Below, in pieces: positions 1-11,286 of a stretch of DNA of 64,000 nucleotides (position 1 is its first letter; every line of letters starts with the position of its first letter). The stretch is from Gaeumannomyces sp. JS-464. Its lineage: Eukaryota > Ascomycota > Sordariomycetes > Magnaporthales > Magnaporthaceae. The stretch is taken from assembly GCA_002197995.1 (NCBI GenBank), contig NGZR01000006.1:1364001-1428000 (forward strand), in the 5' to 3' direction. Under the pieces are notes generated by a model that did no database searches, was not told the origin of the DNA, and was given only the letters and a program-made list of their open reading frames with translations. Made by a program: the position numbers and the translations under genes.

Positions 1-91
1 ACGCCTGTGCGTTCCGGTTTCGCAGCCCAGTAATTTTGCCTGCAAAATTAACTTCGCGCTACTTTTAATCCATTTTCCAATAACGCCCGCC

Positions 92-904
92 ATGAACGAA
101 ATTATCACAATTTCGAGCGACGGCGACGACGACGAGGCTGCGGGTTCGAGTTTTGATAAGGCTGTGCCGGCTTCCAAAGGCCGGCCGGAATCGCCTACAC
201 CCACCCTAACGCATTGGGACGGCCTCCCTTGGACTGCTAAGCCCCTTTTGGAGGGTTTTTTCGACCTTTACCCTACTGGCGACGCGATTAACAACGCTAT
301 AAGCGACTATTTCACTGCGGAGGGCATTAAAATAACGGTAGTGCGGTCGCTTAAAGATTCTTAAGGCCTTAAAAGGTCGAGGCTGAATGCCTTTCCGGCC
401 ACAGCCGACCAACTCCCGGCCCCTCCGCTTGCGCACGCAGATTTCCCGGATTTTTACCTGCGACTACGGCTTTATTATGCAACGGTTCGAGGCTAACGGA
501 GGCTTTTGGAGCGCCAAAATGACCTGTTCTACCCACCAAGGCCACGCCCTCCTTTTTGCAAACGCCATGGGGCCTTCCGTGCGGCAGCAAAGAGACGCCT
601 TTAGGGATAGGCACTGGAGGTTCCTACGCCCTTTTTTTGTAAATTCAACCATCCGCACGCGCTCGATATTCGACCTTTGCCGATCCCAATACCCCAACGT
701 GCATTGGAGCCTTTCAGCGTCCCCACGAGCTTATTGCGCTGCATAAAGCTTAACAACGCGATCCGCAAGCGCCTGGCCTGCAAATCGCCGCCGTCGATAG
801 CTTTTGGCTGCACGCGGGCAACCGCCTCGCGGAGGACCCTTTATTGCGGGTTACAAAGCCGGTTGGGGTTAAAAAGGGCCGGCCTCGAGGACCGGCCCTT
901 TTAA
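92..904 (+). pseudogene. Degraded ORF remnant of an unclassified repeat
   Basis: An ATG at 92 opens a 90-codon frame with an acidic serine/aspartate patch near its start. The same frame resumes after a TAA at 362-364 and runs, with stops near 504 and 600, to a TAA near 902. The later part is rich in proline, arginine and leucine. The broken but resumable frame is what point mutation of CAA/CAG codons would leave. It lies directly outside the left end of the Fot1/pogo element, so it belongs to an older host sequence or repeat. I do not recognise a domain. From 905 to 1256 there is only AT-rich, stop-filled DNA. Confidence 0.3.
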
Positions 905-1399
905 CAACGAAGCGCCGGCGGCAAGGCCTCGCACGCGTACCCGCACGGGTATAAGGGCCAGCGCAAGCAGGATTACTCCTAACAAGAATTGGGTGCTTCC
1001 TTGCAAGCACGGGACGAGGTTAACGAGGCCGAAGGTTTTGTGCTTAGCCTTAGCACTCCCTTGCTTTTAACACTAGCCGCCCAACCTTAGCGCCTGCGCC
1101 GGCTTTTAACGAGTTTTTTTAACCTTTTTGCGAGTTCCTAAGCACTTTTGTAACCTTAAATAAACGGCCTTAACGCCGTACCCCTGCACTTTTTTTATGT
1201 AATTTAGCGGTTTAACACTGCGTTTTAATCGTTTATTAATAAATTGCTCGTGGCGATAAGTTAAAACCCCTGTTTTACGCCACCCCCCACTTCCGGCCAC
1301 CTTAATTCTTAATACCATGCATTTAACACGCCAATTTCATTCCGCAATTGTGATTTTTCCTAGCTAACTATAATACAATCAGATATATCATCCGAATCG

Positions 1400-2990
1400 T
1401 TAAATGCAGGAGATTTTGGTGGATCATTTGGCAAATCGCCATCCTCCTATTATGCACGCCTAATGTCGCTAATCCGTACAAAAGCCTCGTTTAAGTCCAG
1501 TAACACCTTTTTTCTTTTAACAGCCGTGCAACCTCCAATTCCGCCTTTAAACGCCTGGTTTTTGCTCGCACGTAACTAAAGCGATATCTTTTTCGTTGTA
1601 AGCCTTAGTAAGCTTTTGGAATAACAAACGGGCCGTCCGGCCGAGCTGGAAGTTGTGGGCAAAGGTGGCCATTTGAGTACGCATTTGGAAGGTCGTTTTA
1701 AAAGTTGCTATAATTATATCAAATGGCATGGAGTATTTGGAATAAATACTTTAAGCAACCCTTTCGGCTTTCAAAGCATCCTTTGCAGTTTGGGACCTTT
1801 TAACGTTGCTATTTTTAAAAAAGAGAGGGCTTATAAAAAGTTTACTAATTTTTAAGGGCCATAAGCCGGTAGCGGCTTAACCCGCTTAATAATACGGGGT
1901 ATAAAAGCCTTTTCTTTTGCTTTGTAATAGCAGTTATGAAAATAACGTTTTCCTATTATAATTAACGTGCAAAAGGCTGCAAAAAGCTGTTATGCCGGCG
2001 GTAAACCTTTTTAACCGTGCTAAAACCGCTAAATCGAAAGGCTAAAAACGTAAAAGCTATAGGCGGGCAAATAAACGAGTTAAACGTTATTGGATGCGCA
2101 AAGGTATATAAAGTTTTTTGTTGCGTAAGATTCGTAGCTGTTTAGGATTAAAAGCCGGCGATTTCCGGGGGTAGCCGGCACTGTATTTAAAAGGAAAATA
2201 TTTTTAAACCATTTTACACCCGTTTTATCGTTTATTTACCCTTTTATATTACGTAAAATTTTTAAAGCTTAAATTTTTTTTTAATTTTCCAAAAGAAACT
2301 ATTACTTTTATACTAATAAACCTTTGAAAATAACGAAAGGGTTAAGCGCTTTTCCGGTGGCTAAAATGCATTTGATAATAATCGTTTAACCTCGCGTGCC
2401 GAAGGCTTTTTTTTTTACAACGGTTTGCAGCTTTTAATACCTAAAACGAAGTTGTTAAATCCGAGGCCTTTTATAAGCCCGCACTCGTCGAAATTATATT
2501 TGTTTTCCAGTTTAATAGCTTTAACGGCAAGCACTTTTAAACGAGGCCATTACGCCCGGATTACCTTTGTTAAAGCGCCGTTAACGCGTGCGTTTTTATA
2601 CGCCGGGCTTTTTAAGTTTTAAAAATCGGGTATTTGGCTAAAAAACGGGCCACTTAACGCTTTTCGAAAGTTTAAAAGTCGCCGCTTTGTTCGAGGGTAC
2701 GGCTAGCGATATAGCGCAATTTTCCGTAAGTCGAAAAGTACTTTAAAACGATTTAAACGAGCACCCAATCAGCTAAAAAGAGCTTTTGGGAAAGGTTAAC
2801 GCGTTAACAATGCGCTTATGCACGGCAAAAGGGCAGGCCGCCTCCAATCCGGCGCCGGAGGGTAAACCTCGGGATACCCATATTTTCGAGGCCGACTTAA
2901 CAAAAGCGCCGGCACGCACGCCCTCGAGGGCGCACGCGATCTCCGTTTCCGTATATTGCTTTATAAATGGTTCGGCATTAAAATGCACCC
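1400..2990 (-). pseudogene. Fot1/pogo-type transposase remnant
   Basis: Read on the minus strand, the region near 2950 encodes YTETEIACALEGVRAG followed in another frame by GIPRFTLRRRIGGG. This matches the N-terminal helix-turn-helix (psq/CENP-B-like) segment of Fot1-type transposases, where a YTEEDIxxAL motif precedes GIPRSTLxxR. Downstream, 1400-2760 is AT-rich and stop-filled, but in places parallels the transposase region of copy 2 (compare about 2050-2170 with 14100-14210). The protein would bind the terminal repeats and cut DNA through a DDE/DDD catalytic core; that core is not readable here. The gene is dead through multiple stops and shifts, consistent with RIP. Confidence 0.65.
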
Positions 2991-3015
2991 AAAAAGAGGT
3001 TAAAAGATTAACTGG

Positions 3016-3162
3016 TGTAAGGAGTTTGCCCGTGCGCCGGTGCCCTACTTCACCCACGAAAGCGTTACCTACCAAATTGTCACCTTTTTTTAAGAACACA
3101 AACAATACAAAGCTGTTTCCCTCTTTTGCAGGCCGCCCTGCGGCCGCCCAACACCTTTAACA
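3016..3162 (+). repeat. 5' LTR of the gag-only element
   Basis: This 147-bp LTR is nearly identical to 11140-11286. It starts TGTAAGG and ends TTTAACA. Most differences between the two LTRs are C/T or G/A transitions, as RIP would give. Confidence 0.75.
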
Positions 3163-3174
3163 GGTTATAAGCCC
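3163..3174 (+). other. Primer-binding site, initiator tRNA-Met half-molecule type
   Basis: GGTTATAAGCCC abuts the 5' LTR. The complement of the eukaryotic initiator tRNA-Met anticodon arm reads GGTTATGAGCCC; several Copia-type elements are known to prime with this internal tRNA region. One G-to-A change fits the mutated surroundings. Confidence 0.55.
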
Positions 3175-3730
3175 TTAATTCCCATCGGAATGAAGCTACT
3201 TACAATCTTTTTTGGCCGGTGGCCGCGTTATTTTCGTTCTAAAAGCCGGTGGCCGCACAATAACGTCTTCTGGTGGAAAACGTCTCCCGGTGGGAGATAT
3301 CGCCCGGTGGGCATCACGTACTATTCACTTTACTGTCACCCGGTGGGCGACAACGGGCCGTTTGCCTTACCTTTTCCTGTGGGCCGCTGCCCTACTTCCC
3401 TACTACTTTTCGACCGCTACCCTACCTTTGTTAATTTTTGCTTATAACAATAATAACGACGGCAGTCGCCTACTGCCTACCACCGCCCGAAATGTTTTTT
3501 ACTTACAAAGAGGCAACTGTTAAAATACCTGCCTTGCAGGGCCCTCCAATTTAAAGGCAACCTTTCTCGAATTCACCAATTTTTAGCATTGCGCTGTTAG
3601 TGCACACTGCCAAATTGCATACAAATCCTTAACACCCGCCAATTAGCGACCCAACACCAATAACCACGCCCGCCAACGGCGCTGGCGACGGCAACATGCC
3701 GTTGCCAACAGCCCCCCTTCGGCCAATAGG

Positions 3731-5428
3731 GTGGCGCGCGCCCTCCTCGTCGGCCCAACGGCCCGGAGGAACGCGTCGCTGCCACCCGGGCCCCCCCGCG
3801 CGTCAGCGCACCCGACCACGCCGTCCCCGTTGCGGAATTCGCAACACCCAACAGGGCCCGTTCAGGGCCAGGAAGGCACCCACGACGGCAGCACCGGCAC
3901 AGGTGCCCCTTTCCTTTCTTTTCCCCTCCCTTCCCACCCCCGGCCTACGCGCCCACCCCTCGGGTCGGCTGCGGCGGCCGCGGAGGAAATTGTTGCGAGT
4001 TACAGCCGCAAGCAACAGCAAACGGCTTTAATTTGCACAACCCTCGCCCGCTCTATCGACGCCGGCATCGCTTCCCTCCCACTGGAGGCAATCCCCGAAG
4101 CCAACGGCTGGAAGGATTGTTTTATCGAATACGCCAAACAAGCCCTTTTCGGCCTGCCAACGCCGGCCCAAAGGGAAAGAAACCCCTACGGGGCCCCGGA
4201 ACCTTACGCGCCTAACCCGCAACGCCCGCCCCCGACCACTTACGCGGCGGCGGCCCGAACAGGGCTCCAGCAGCCCCAGCAACCCGCACAGGCTTTAAAA
4301 AACCGTGCACCCCGGGAGCCCCGCCCTCCCGCCCGGCCCAAAGCCGATTTCCGGGTTTTTGTTAAAATCCCGGAGGAAAAACAGGCTTGGGCCAACCAAC
4401 AAACGGGCTTTAGTATTCGCAAAGCCCTTGCCGATAGCAGGGACCTGCCGTTTACGACAGCCGACGTCCCGGAAGCTTATCGAACCCCTACTGGGTTCGT
4501 GCTAAAAGCAAAAACGGCGGATATCCAAAGCCGGCTTTTGCAGCATCGATCCGAATTAGGCCGTTTATATAACGCCGAAAGGATCGAAAAGCCCGAAATC
4601 TGGTTTAACTACGTGATTTCCGGATGCCCCACGTCCTTAACGAACGGCCTCGGACAAAGCGTCCCGGTATCGGAAAGCTGGTCCGGGAGGAAGTCGAAGC
4701 CCAAACAGGGCTAAAGCCAGTAAGCGTTAAGCCCTCCGGGGCCGGCGCTAATTACCAAGGGCGTATATATGGATTATATCCTTTTACACGCGCGTAACCG
4801 GGTTTAGGCTTTGGGGGATTACGTTTTTTCACGCCGCGTACAACGACACCCGCCGGTTACGCAACATACCCCCGGCTGCCACGGCTTTCACGTGGCTCGC
4901 AACTGTGCCCGGGCCGATAGGTGCCTCCGGTGCGGGAAAGTGAACGACGGCCGGCACGCATCGCCGTGCACGGCCCTTCCGCAATGCGCAAACTGTTCGG
5001 GCCCGTACCCAGCCGACCACCCGAACTGCCCTATAAAGCCTGTACGGGTAAACGGAGTGCTAAAGCATTTAACCCGTGGGGAAAAAGGCGCGGTTAGGAA
5101 ATTAGGGGCACAAGCCTACCGGGCGGCGGTAAAAGAGGTGGAAGCCGCCGCTGCCGCCGCCACCGCCGCGGCCGCCGCGGCCGCCACCGCCAACGCCCTT
5201 CCTGCAACCGCGGTTACTACGGACAATTCCGTTGTAACCGTTACCGCTAATGCCAATCCCGCGGCCGGTACCGGTAACGCCGCTGCTTCCGTTACCCCCG
5301 CCGCCGCCGCCGTTCCTGCCGCTGCTGCCACCGCCGACGCTGCCGAGGTAAGAGCCGGCAAATCCGCTGGCCCCCGAGGGCGCGGCCCGTACGGCCGGCA
5401 AGGGAAGGCACCCTGCCAAAAGGCTTAG
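3731..5428 (+). pseudogene. LINE ORF1 (gag-like, zinc knuckles)
   Basis: A frame from 3731 to 4714 encodes a proline/alanine-rich leader, then a helical segment with RKQQQTALICTTLARSIDAG near 4000-4060 and a basic region. After a frame break, 4811-5428 encodes a cluster of zinc knuckles, including CLRCG and CANCSGPYPADHPNC, typical of fungal LINE ORF1 nucleic-acid-binding proteins. It ends in an alanine-rich tract made of GCC repeats (about 5145-5350). The true start may be the ATG at 3696, which lies in another frame. The protein would coat element RNA. The break between 4714 and 4811 makes this copy inactive. Confidence 0.7.
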
Positions 5429-5465
5429 GGTTAGTTTTAACAACCAATACGAAGTACTGGCGGAT

Positions 5466-8400
5466 ATGGAACTGGACCTCCCCGAGCCCGAAGGGGCTAT
5501 CGAAATAACCGGAAACCCCTGGAGGAAACCGACGGTACCGCCGGCCAACAACCTTAGGGCCAAAGCCCCCAATACACCAACGCCGCTTTTACGTATGCCA
5601 GCAGCCAACCGGATACAACAAACGCATGGCAATAGGGCCCGGCGCCCGGGGCTTCGCCCCGAACGCCGTGCTTTAACCGCCGCCCAAGCGAACGTTCGAC
5701 GTAGCTGGGAGGCGGGGGCTACTTTACTCCAACTATTTTGGAGCCAAAATATCGACGTGGTGCTAATGCAGGAGCCCCTAGCGCGTGGAAAGGGAAGCTT
5801 ATGCTTTGCACCCACCCGTCGTACGAGCTATTTACTCCGGTAAATAGCTGGCAACCACCAAACCAGGCCTCGGGTAATAACTTACGTACGGAAGGACCCG
5901 GGGCTTCGGCCCGTAGCGGACCGGCCGGCAGGCAACACCCGGGACATCCTTTGGCTTACCGTCGCCAGGTGCACCTTCGTTAACGTATATAGGCCTTTCC
6001 AGGGGACCCTTCGGAACCCTCGTTGGACCTTTTACTACGTTGGCGCCCAACGGCAAAATGCATTATAGCTGGAAACTTTAACGCAGGGTCCCCGGCGTGG
6101 GATCCGGTTAAGGTAATAGGAATAGGGGCCAGGATATAGCCCAATGGGCTAATACTATAACCTCCTCCTACTTACCGACCCAGGCCAACCTACGCACAAC
6201 GACGGGGGCGTTTTGGATTTTACCTTTTCCAACGCCCTTTAGCAACAGCGGAAATCGACCCTTCGCTAGCAACCGATTCGGACCACCGCTCGATACGGAT
6301 CGAAATTCCTAACCGCAATAACTTCGTTCCGGACTGCCGGCGTATTACGCTACCAACGATAAACTACCGTTTTTCGCAAACGCGGTAGCAACGGGGGCCG
6401 GCAACTTGCCACCACTTACAAACCCAGGCACTGCGGAACACCTGGATAAAGCGGCCGAAGCATTAACAAACTTATTAAAAAATGCGTTAATGGCTTTCGG
6501 CCGGGGGCCTAAAGCCAAAAGAAAAGGCCAACCCTGGTGGAACGAAAAGTGCGCCAACGCCCAACGGGACCTTGCAAAAGCTATGGGAAACGGCGGGCCT
6601 TTTACGGCCGAAGCCCGTGCTTTAAAAGCAACGGTTCGGACGGCTAAAAACAGCATTGGGCCAGCGTGCTGGAGGAAATGGATTCCCCGAAAGCGCTATA
6701 CCGTGCTGTAAAGTGGCATAAACTTACACCCGCTATACGGCTTCCCCCGTTAAATATTAACGGGGAGGTTATAATAGCCCCAGGGGATAAAGCGGAAGCA
6801 TTAGGCCGCAAATCCTCCGTAGGTTTACGGCGGAGGACGACTTACAGGAGGACCCGTTACAGCAAAGGGCTACCAAGGGACCGCACAACTCCCGTGGGAC
6901 CCCCACGTCCCTTTAAAGGAATGCCGGAAGTGCACCGTTGGCACGGCAAACACGGCCCCGGGCGTCGATTCCCTAACGGTTAAGCTACTTACAGCGGCGT
7001 GGCCGGCAATAGGGGAATACGTTAGGGCCCTTTTCGAGGCTTGCCTTAGGGCCGGGCACCACCCAGCCCCTTTCCGCACAGCGGAAGTGGTTATGCTGAA
7101 AAAGCCGAATAAAACGGATTTAACGGACCCAAAATCCTACCGCCCGATAGCTTTACTCCCGTGCTTAGGGAAAGGGCTGGAGCGGCTGGTGGCTTCGCGG
7201 ATGGCATCCCTCGCATTACAACACGGGCTTATAGCCCCGCAACACGCCGGGCTACCCCGAAAAAGGCCGCCATCGATTTAACGGCATGCGTGGCCCACGA
7301 GGTGGAACGGGCCTTCCAAAAGCATAAAACGGCCGCCCTCGTTACCATGGATGTACAAGGGGCTTTCGACGCCGTACTTCGCCGGAGGCTCCTTTAAAGG
7401 CTTTTAAACCAAGGCTGGGATCCAACGTTAGTACGATGGGTATCATCTTTTGCAGGAAACAGGGTGGTTAAAGTGCGTTTGGAGGACGCCACGGCACCCC
7501 CTTTTTTCCCCGGACTGCGGGCTACCCCAAGGGTTACCGGCGTCACCGGTCCTATTTATGCTTTATATGGCCGAAATCCTACCCAAAGCAAAAGCGATTA
7601 GGTACGGATACGCGGACGATATAGGCATTTGCGTAACGGGTAGCACTCCGGAGGAGTGCTCCCGTAAAGCAGGGGCTACGGTTACGGAAATCCTACGTTG
7701 GGGCAGGGCTAATAAGGTTGCTTTCGACCCGGGGAAGTGCGAGCTTATGCATTTTTCCAGACGGAGAAATCCCACAACCCCAGCGGTTACGGCGGAGGGC
7801 CTTACCATACAACAAGCTACAGGAGCTTTACGGTGGTTAGGGTCCTTTTCGACCAAAGGCTTAATTTTAAAGCCCACGTGGAAAACAGGCTGCAAAAGCC
7901 CAAAGCGTTGCCAACCACCTCCGAAGGCTTACGAATTCGATAGGGGGATACCGGCACATTCGGTTTACAAAGCCGTCACAACGGTTATAATCCCTACGGC
8001 TTTATACGGGGCCGAGGTATGGTATAGGGGTAAAACTAAACCACACCCGTACAAGCCGGCACAACAAAATTATCCGCCAAGGCCATTTAATCGATCGGGT
8101 TATAAAAGCTTTAACCGCGTCCCTTAAAGCAGTGGTCCCAGCTTGGAAAACCACACCGATAAACGCATTGCATTACGAATCCGGCATCCCAGGCGCCCAG
8201 GCGCTTTTGGAACAAGCCCGCCTCCGTTTTGCGGCCCGTATAAATACGGTTCCGGAAAAACACCCCCTGGCCGCAGCGGCCAAGCCGGCCCTTAACGCCC
8301 GAGGGCCTAGGGCAGGCTTACCCGGCAGGCTTGCAACCTCCTTGCAAAGGACGGCCGGACTTCTTCCGGCTTGCACCCGCCCGGCCTACCTCCCTTATAA

Positions 8401-9270
8401 ATATACGGGGCTTACGGTGGCCATACAAGAAAAGCAAGCAGCCGCTAAAGCATTTACGGCGTGGCTTTGCACCCTCCCACCCACCGACGTTATAATATAT
8501 ATAGCGACGGGTCCAAAGCAGAGAACGGAGCAGTTGGATACGGCTGGGTAATATACCAAGCCGGCCAACGCAAACTTTCCGGGCACGGCCGGCTGGCGCA
8601 TCCCGCGGAAGTATTCGACGGCGAGGCGGAAGGGGCCCGGATGGGCCTCCGTAAAGCCGTTTAGCTTCCGCAATTGCACTTTCCACTTGTGCCTCGATAA
8701 CACCTCGGCGGCCAACGGCTGTTTAAGCACGGCCCCTGATAGTTCACAAGGGGCCTTTAAAAAAATCCATTGCCTTATAAATAACACCAGGTATACGTAC
8801 GCTGGTCCCCGGGCCATATGGGAATCCCCGGAAACGAAAGGCAAACGCCGAAGCAAAGTTGGGATCGGCCCTGCCAATACCCCAACATTTTAAACCAACG
8901 GTGGCCGGAGTAAAGGCTTTAGCCCGGAAAACGGCCCGGGACGCCCGGAACGCATGGTTTAAAAACAACTTTCCGGATCGGTATAAGGCTATAGCCTCCC
9001 GCCGGCACCACAACATACGCCCGAAGCGTTGCAGCTGCACCGGAGGGTACTGCAACGGCTAATAGCCGCACGCACCGGTTACGGGGATTTCGACTGGTAC
9101 CACCGAAAGTTCCAGCACGAAGACGATAACCCGTGCCGCTGCGGAAGAAACAAATCCCCTTCCCACCCTGTATTTTGCAGGTTGGCTAAAACGGCAGAAA
9201 ATAAATGGCCTATAGCGGACCCCTCCCCGGCTTCCGACAGGCCCGGATATTGGAAACGGCTACTTTAAAA
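5466..9270 (+). pseudogene. LINE ORF2 (endonuclease, reverse transcriptase, RNase H)
   Basis: Domains appear in the expected order across several frames. An APE-type endonuclease start is near 5690-5790, with NIDVVLMQEP. Reverse transcriptase lies near 7087-7640, with LTDPKSYRPIALLPCLGKG, ALVTMDVQGAFDAV, GLPQGLPASPVLF and the catalytic RYGYADDIGI. RNase H lies near 8490-8720, with YSDGSKAENGAVGYGW and LDNTSAANG. A terminal CRCGRNKSPSHPVFC motif is near 9130-9180. The enzyme would nick target DNA and copy element RNA there. Many frameshifts and stops break the frame, so this copy cannot act. Order and motifs place it with the Tad1/I-type LINEs that carry RNase H. Confidence 0.8.
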
Positions 9271-10724
9271 GCCTTTCCTTTTTGCTTCGTTCGCCGAAGC
9301 TACCAATTATTACACTATCGCTGGACGATAACAACAGGGCCTAAAAAGCCCGCATATCCTTTTCCTTGTTCTCCTACACCTTTTACCTTTTTCCTTTGTA
9401 CCACCAGGACTAACAGTAGGCTCGTTGGTCCCCCGCACCTCCGGCCGGGCCCTGGGGGTCCCGAGGACCTTCCAGCCTAAAACCCGGCCCTACCCCTTTA
9501 CCGGCATACTCGCCGGCCGAACGCACTACTACCACCCGCAGCGCTTTACAACGCCCTGGCGTATATATATACGCCCTACCGCCGATTGCCCGCTCACTAA
9601 CAAGGAGCGCTGGAACGCGGCCCGACCTTCGTGTGCCTTCGGGTTTAATTCTGCTAGCCGCCGGATAGCAACATGTAGCCTAATGTTTAGCTTAGGTAGC
9701 GCTAGCACGTCATATGCCCCTTGGGAGGCAGGGACTGGTAGATCCCGACTTACTGACGTTAAATATACTCACTCACTCACTTACTCCAATTTAGAGGCGT
9801 GAAAGCGCGCCGTTAAGGTGCATCTAATCGCGGGCGGCGCCGACGATTACATTGGCGACAACCCGCCTTTTTAACCCAATAATCCGGCCGCTTTTAAAGC
9901 CTGGAAAGCTAAAAGGGTCCTCGTTTGGTACTTTATTAAGCAGTTAATTACGGAGGTTACTAACGAGCTTAAGCGATAAGGCTGGAGCTTTAAAGCCGAC
10001 GATTCCGCCCGCGACCTTAGGGCCCTTTGGCTCGCCGTTACCACTAAAATTGGCCAAAGTACCGACGCCTAACTCGATGGCTTGATGGAAAAGTTCGTCA
10101 GCCTCGAGGTATCCAAATACAACGACGTTAAAAAATACACCAACCGTTAGCTCGAGTTTAAGAGATAGATGGAGGAAGCCAGCGTTGTAATTCCGGACCG
10201 TTTTCTCGTTAGTCACCTCGTTAAGGGTTTCCGAAAGCATTATCCAATCGCCGTTACCGTCGCTTTAAGCGCCCACCCAGTGCCCGCCGGCCGCACCCCG
10301 ATCCAAATTATCCAGGCCGTTATCGAAAACGTAACTACTTTCGAATCGGCCGACCTTTCCCTAGCCAATACCAACGCGCCCACCGCTTGCACCAAAAGGA
10401 ACTGTTTAGTGGTTTTTCGCCTACCCCACCACGACCGGTGCGGCAGGCACCATACAAAGGGTGACGACGGGTGCTGGCTATTGCACCTTAAGCTGGAGGA
10501 GGAATACTATAAGCAAAAGCAGCAGGCCGCTGCACAGGCTACAGGAACAGCAACGGTTGGAGGAGCTAACCCCCGGGCCGTTAATTATACCTTTGAAGTG
10601 CCTGTTAACCGCGGCAGCGCTGGACAGTATGCCATATAATCAAAAGATTTAACGCCACGGATATCGGGCTGTTGGTAGCAGTTGCCGGCTGGAAATAGCT
10701 TCACTTTTGTAACGCTCTCGTGGT

Positions 10725-11115
10725 GAGAGAGAGAGAGAGAGAGAGAAAGAGTATATTTAACGTTAGTAAGTCGGGATTTACCAGTCCCTGCCTCCCAAGG
10801 GGCATATGACGTGCTAGCGCTACCTAAGCTAAACATTAGGCTACATGTTGCTATCCGGCGGCTAGCAGAGTTAAACCCGAAAGCACACGGAAGTCGGGCC
10901 GCGTTCCGGCGCTCCTTGTTAGTAAGCGGGCGATCGGCGGTAGGGCGTATGTATATACGCCAGGGCGTTGTAAAGCGCTGCGGGTGGTAGTAGTGCGTTC
11001 GGCCGGCGAGTGTGCCGATAAAAGGGTGCGGCCGGGGTTTAGGCTGGAAGGTCCTCGGGACCCCCAGGGCCCGGCCGGAAGTGCGGGGGACTAACGAGCC
11101 TACTGTTGGTCCTGG
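10725..11115 (-). mobile_element. 5'-truncated LINE copy (3' end only)
   Basis: The segment matches, in reverse orientation, the last 380 bp of LINE copy 1 (about 9404-9783). It is flanked by a 14-bp duplication, AACGCTYTCGTGGT, at 10711-10724 and 11116-11129 with one C/T difference. The tail is a GA repeat (CT on the element strand) rather than the ACTC repeat of the full copy. 5' truncation is the usual result of incomplete target-primed reverse transcription. It sits just before the polypurine tract and 3' LTR of the gag-only element. Confidence 0.8.
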
Positions 11116-11139
11116 AACGCTTTCGTGGTTATAGGGGGG

Positions 11140-11286
11140 TGTGAGGAGTTTGCCCGTGCGCCGGTGCCCTACTTTACCCACGAAAGCGTTACCCACCAAA
11201 TTGTCACCTCTTTTTAAGAACACAGACAATATAAAGCTGTTTCCCTCTTTTGCAGGCCGCCCTGCGGCCGCCTAACACTTCCAACA
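11140..11286 (+). repeat. 3' LTR of the gag-only element
   Basis: This 147-bp partner of 3016-3162 starts TGTGAGG and ends CCAACA. It is preceded by the polypurine tract AGGGGGG at 11133-11139. Its right side joins the remaining right end of the Fot1/pogo element. Confidence 0.75.

Larger units (their letters stand above)
3559..9783 (+). mobile_element. Tad1-like LINE (non-LTR retrotransposon), copy 1, full length
   Basis: The 6225-bp element is flanked by a 15-bp target-site duplication, CTCCAATTTARAGGC, at 3544-3558 and 9784-9798 with one A/G mismatch. It has the two-ORF layout of fungal Tad1/MGL-type LINEs: ORF1 with cysteine-rich zinc knuckles, then ORF2 with endonuclease, reverse transcriptase with a YADD motif, RNase H and a terminal cysteine/histidine motif. 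The 3' end finishes in a short ACTC repeat. It inserted into the gag gene of the Copia-type element. GC content remains high and most coding blocks are readable, so it was mutated far less than copy 2, though frame breaks and stops make both ORFs inactive. Confidence 0.85.
3492..10640 (+). pseudogene. Copia-type gag, interrupted by LINE copy 1
   Basis: The reading frame starts at an ATG at 3492, encodes VKIPALQGPPN before the LINE insertion at 3559, and continues on the other side from 9799 with VHLIAGGADDYIGD and AAFKAWKAKRV. This is the layout of the Copia-type gag (UBN2-like) domain, whose start usually reads as a short 'L-x-G-x-N-F-x-W' segment. Near 10390-10490 a cysteine/histidine stretch with RCGRHHTKGDDGCWLLH resembles the gag zinc knuckle. 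Several in-frame TAA, TAG and TGA codons stand where CAA, CAG or TGG would be expected, and at least one frame change lies near the LINE junction. The product would have formed virus-like particles. No pol follows before the 3' LTR. Confidence 0.65.
3016..11286 (+). mobile_element. Gag-only Copia-type LTR element (TR-GAG-like), carrying two LINE insertions
   Basis: Two 147-bp direct repeats (3016-3162 and 11140-11286) both start TGT(A/G)AGGAGTTTGCCC and end AACA, the TG...CA form of an LTR. Directly after the left LTR is GGTTATAAGCCC, which fits a primer-binding site complementary to the anticodon arm of initiator tRNA-Met with one G-to-A change. Directly before the right LTR is a purine tract, AGGGGGG. 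The interior holds a Copia-type gag and no reverse transcriptase, integrase or protease. After removal of the two LINEs the element is about 1.63 kb with an interior of about 1.33 kb. The flanks do not give a clean duplication: ATTAA follows the right LTR directly but lies 4 bp away on the left (3007-3011). Confidence 0.72.

Noticed and set aside
3803..4021. Minus-strand ORFs antisense to LINE ORF1
   Set aside because: They are open only because the sense strand is proline/alanine-rich; no motifs, and absent in copy 2.
5102..5815. 237-codon minus-strand ORF with glycine/serine repeats
   Set aside because: It is the complement of the GCC-repeat alanine tract and endonuclease start of the LINE.
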